A stretch of DNA of 64,000 bases, from assembly GCA_963807865.1 (NCBI GenBank), contig CAWEDK010000017.1, forward strand, positions 124,001 to 188,000, written 5' to 3'. The notes beneath the pieces were generated by a model, which worked only from the letters and a program-made list of their open reading frames with translations, had not been told where the DNA came from and did no database searches. This stretch comes from VAZQ01 sp963807865. GTDB taxonomy: Bacteria; Pseudomonadota; Alphaproteobacteria; Rhizobiales; Xanthobacteraceae. A program made the translations under genes and the position numbers. This document shows, one piece after another, positions 62,007-64,000 of this stretch; position 1 is the stretch's first letter; the number at the start of each line of letters is the position of its first letter.

Positions 62007-63393
62007 TCATCCCGCCTTGGGCACGAAGCTTCGCATCTTGCCGGGATTGAGCAGGCCCATCGGATCGATCTCGTGCTTGAAGCCGACCTGGTCGGCATCG
62101 ACCCGCTTGTAGCGGCTGCCGTCTTCGAGCGTGAGGACATGTGGATCGGCGATCATGATGCCGCAGGATTCGTAGCCGGCGATGATTTCGTACAGCCGCT
62201 CCTTCGAGCGATAGCGCACCACCGGGATGCCGCTCGCCGTCATCAGGCCGTTGATGCGGATGAATTCGAGGTGCTGCATCACCTCGCCCTCGAACATCTT
62301 GCCGACCTGCGCGACCGCATCGACCAGCCGGTCGTGCGGATAGAGGCACTGCAGGTAGGTCACGCCGCGGTCGGTCTTGAGCATCTGCAGCGTGGTGTGA
62401 TTCCAGGTGTGCTCGTAGAGCGGTACCTTGGTGAGCACGTCCTCGGCCGGCTGCTTGTAGGTGACGGTGCCGCCGAACGATTCGAGAAGCGTCTCGAAGC
62501 TCTCGATCGACATCTCGCCGATCATGCCGAGGAGAAGGCTCTTGCCCTCGGGACAGTAGTCCCGGTAGGCGGCGAAGTGGCTCGGCAGCGGCCACTGGAC
62601 CGGCGACAGCAGTTTCTTGACGATGCCGTCGGCGAGCGCGATGGCATGGCCGAACCGCACCGCCTGCACGACGTCGTCAAACGCCACGATGACGTCGATC
62701 CACGGCAACGCCGGAGCCAGCGGCATTTCGAGCGCCGTGATGATGCCGGTGGTGCCGTAGGCGCGGCTGATCTTCTGCGAGGCGTCGCCGCGCAGTTCGA
62801 TCACCCGCGGCGTCTCTTCGAGCGTGACGATGCGCGCCGCCAGGATATTGCCGGGCTCGCGCATGCCGCCATAGGTGACGCTGCCGGCGCCGCCGCTGCC
62901 GCCCGCGACGAAGCCGCCGATATGCGCGGCGCGCTTGGTCGATGGATGCATGCGCAGCTCCCAGCCGTTCGGCCGGGTCGCAGCATCGATGTCGAACAGC
63001 TTGGCGCCGGCGCCGACGCGAAAGCGGCCGGGCTTCTGCCACTCGATGCCGGTTCATCGCCGCCATGTCGAGCACGACGCCGCCGGTCAGCGGCACGCAC
63101 TGGCCGTAATTACCGGTGGCGCCACCGCGCGGCGTCAGCGGAATGCGATGGCGCGCGCAGGCCGCGGCCACCAGGATCACTTCCGCCTCGTTCTTCGGGC
63201 TCACCACGATGTCGGCGAGCTTGTCTTTGAGTTGCTCGAAGAGGATCGGGCTGTACCAGAAGTAGTCGCGCGAGCGGCGCCTGCGGTCGGTCAGGTCGGT
63301 GGAGAAGTCGATGCCGGCGATGTCGGCCAGGAATTTCGCGACCGGGTAGTCCCCGGCCGGCTCGGGGCGAGTCGCGACTGCCGCTTGTGACAT
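62007..63393 (-). pseudogene. FAD-linked oxidase (GlcD/VanillylAO fold), frameshifted
   Basis: The N-terminal part (from 63393) contains the FAD loop PLTPRGGATGNYGQCVPLTGG and LDMAAMN. Near 63051 an extra base breaks the frame. In the other frame it continues as GIEWQKPGRFRVGAGAKLFDIDA and then the second FAD segment GGFVAGGSGGAGSVTYGG, to GLLNPGKMRSFVPKAG at 62007. Joined, it has about 460 residues with both FAD and C-terminal domains. It follows the Rieske oxygenase gene by 9 bp and may oxidise a hydroxy acid in the same route. Confidence 0.82.
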
Positions 63394-63402
63394 TGCAGGT
63401 CC

Positions 63403-64000
63403 TTATTCGGCGGCTTGCAGCAGGGCGCCGCCGGCGTTGCGCGGAGCAAACACCTCGGTCTCGCCATGTTCGTCGAACAGTTTCATCAGTCGCCGCCGCA
63501 TGATCATGCCCGGCCGGTCCGAAACCATGTGGGCCTCGACCCGGCGCGTCATGTCGACCGGCGTATCATAATCGGTCGATTCGATGATGTCCTTGTCCTC
63601 GCGGGTGATCTTGAAGTCCCAGTCGATCAGTTCCTGGGCCGGGCAGTCGGCCTCGGTGTCGTTGCGGTAGAGCCACTGCACCACCATGATCTGGCCGTCG
63701 TCGATCGGGGTCGCCGAGTTGAAGATGATGTGGCGCAGGCCGGACGGATACGTCGATGTCGAGCTTGCGGCAGAACGGCATGTACCACTTGTTGCGCATG
63801 TGGCGCTTGGTCGTCGGCGCGGTGGTGCCGGAGATGCGATATTGCACCGGCGGATTGGCGACCGTGATCAGGGTCTCGGCCTCGAAGCCGTAGTCGGTTT
63901 CTTTGACCTCGTATTTCTCCGGCAGCGGCTGATTGATCTGTCCGAACGTGCCTTTGTGCACGAAGGCGAAATGCGCGTTGTCGAAGGAGTTTTCCATCAG
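63403..64000 (-). pseudogene. Rieske non-heme iron oxygenase large subunit, partial and frameshifted
   Basis: Only the C-terminal catalytic half is in the window; the Rieske cluster part lies beyond the right edge. NSFDNAHFAFVHKGTFG holds the aspartate and two histidines that bind the mononuclear iron. At about 63749-63752 (LDIDV) the frame shifts by +1 (or -2); the expected sequence continues as YPSGLRHIIFNSATPIDDGQI and ends at 63403. The form resembles VanA/phthalate-type oxygenases, which demethylate or hydroxylate aromatics. It heads the leftward unit with the FAD oxidase and ABC ATPase. Confidence 0.82.

Noticed and set aside
61527..63230. A 567-residue open frame on the plus strand
   Set aside because: It is antisense to the ABC ATPase and FAD oxidase genes, is rich in Arg/Asp/Gly repeats of no family, and exists because high-GC coding DNA has few stops on the other strand.
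1..64000. CRISPR arrays, insertion sequences, tRNA or rRNA genes
   Set aside because: I looked for regularly spaced repeats, transposase motifs and tRNA-like cloverleaf boxes and saw none; a covariance-model tRNA search would settle the last.

Overview
The window is high-GC DNA from an alphaproteobacterium, probably a Rhizobiales member of the Bradyrhizobiaceae/Xanthobacteraceae type. This is inferred from codon use, protein style, the intergenic palindromes and the HU-like protein; there is no rRNA or tRNA to confirm it. It is an accessory catabolic region, a patchwork of short operons for taking up and breaking down organic acids and aromatic or alicyclic compounds. Each operon tends to carry its own regulator and its own orphan substrate-binding protein. 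Eight tripartite tricarboxylate transporter (TTT/Bug) receptors plus a ninth fragment are present, yet no TctA or TctB membrane gene is.

Layout. 1-4 kb: leftward ABC importer (receptor, ATPase, permease) ending in a molybdenum hydroxylase large subunit cut by the window edge. 4.7-9.6 kb: Bug receptor, then a complete three-subunit molybdenum hydroxylase. 9.7-12 kb: SDR and Bug receptor. 12.4-19.9 kb: TetR regulator and a leftward cluster of class III CoA transferase, flavin reductase, two MaoC hydratases, luciferase-like monooxygenase, MmgE/PrpD and SDR, with a divergent VOC protein across a perfect operator-like palindrome. 20-25.6 kb: thiolase-like/DUF35 pair, divergent TcuA/TcuB-like pair (tcuB frameshifted) and quinone oxidoreductase. 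25.6-32.2 kb: dienelactone hydrolase, extradiol dioxygenase, two Bug receptors, MetE-like enzyme, sugar-phosphate isomerase-like protein, and a tandem pair of palindromic repeats.

32.3-45 kb: gene fragments, Bug receptor, broken MaoC, SDR, broken branched-chain-type receptor, then an apparent hydroxylation and meta-cleavage module. This has two acyl-CoA-dehydrogenase-like monooxygenases, a flavin reductase, an extradiol dioxygenase, a TetR regulator and two more two-domain VOC proteins, one of which has lost all its metal ligands. 45-51 kb: LacI regulator with twin operators, AhpD-like protein, fused remnants of two genes, then an IclR-led operon of hydrolase, luciferase-like monooxygenase and frameshifted Bug. 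51.4-57.8 kb: HU-like protein, Bug receptors, glutathionyl-hydroquinone-reductase-like GST and a large flavin monooxygenase. 57.8-64 kb: ornithine-cyclodeaminase-like enzyme, DszB-like protein, EamA exporter, ABC ATPase, FAD-linked oxidase and a Rieske oxygenase cut by the right edge.

Taken together, the genes look like several parallel routes in which an acid or aromatic substrate is captured by a periplasmic receptor, oxidised by molybdenum, flavin or Rieske oxygenases, ring-cleaved by VOC-type dioxygenases and finished by CoA transferase, hydratase, SDR and thiolase-like enzymes. The individual substrates cannot be read from the sequence.

A striking property is the number of small indels in otherwise well-conserved genes. 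Nine genes between 23 and 64 kb carry at least eleven, including a compensating pair inside one gene. Some may be assembly errors, so the broken genes are labelled pseudogenes with that caveat.
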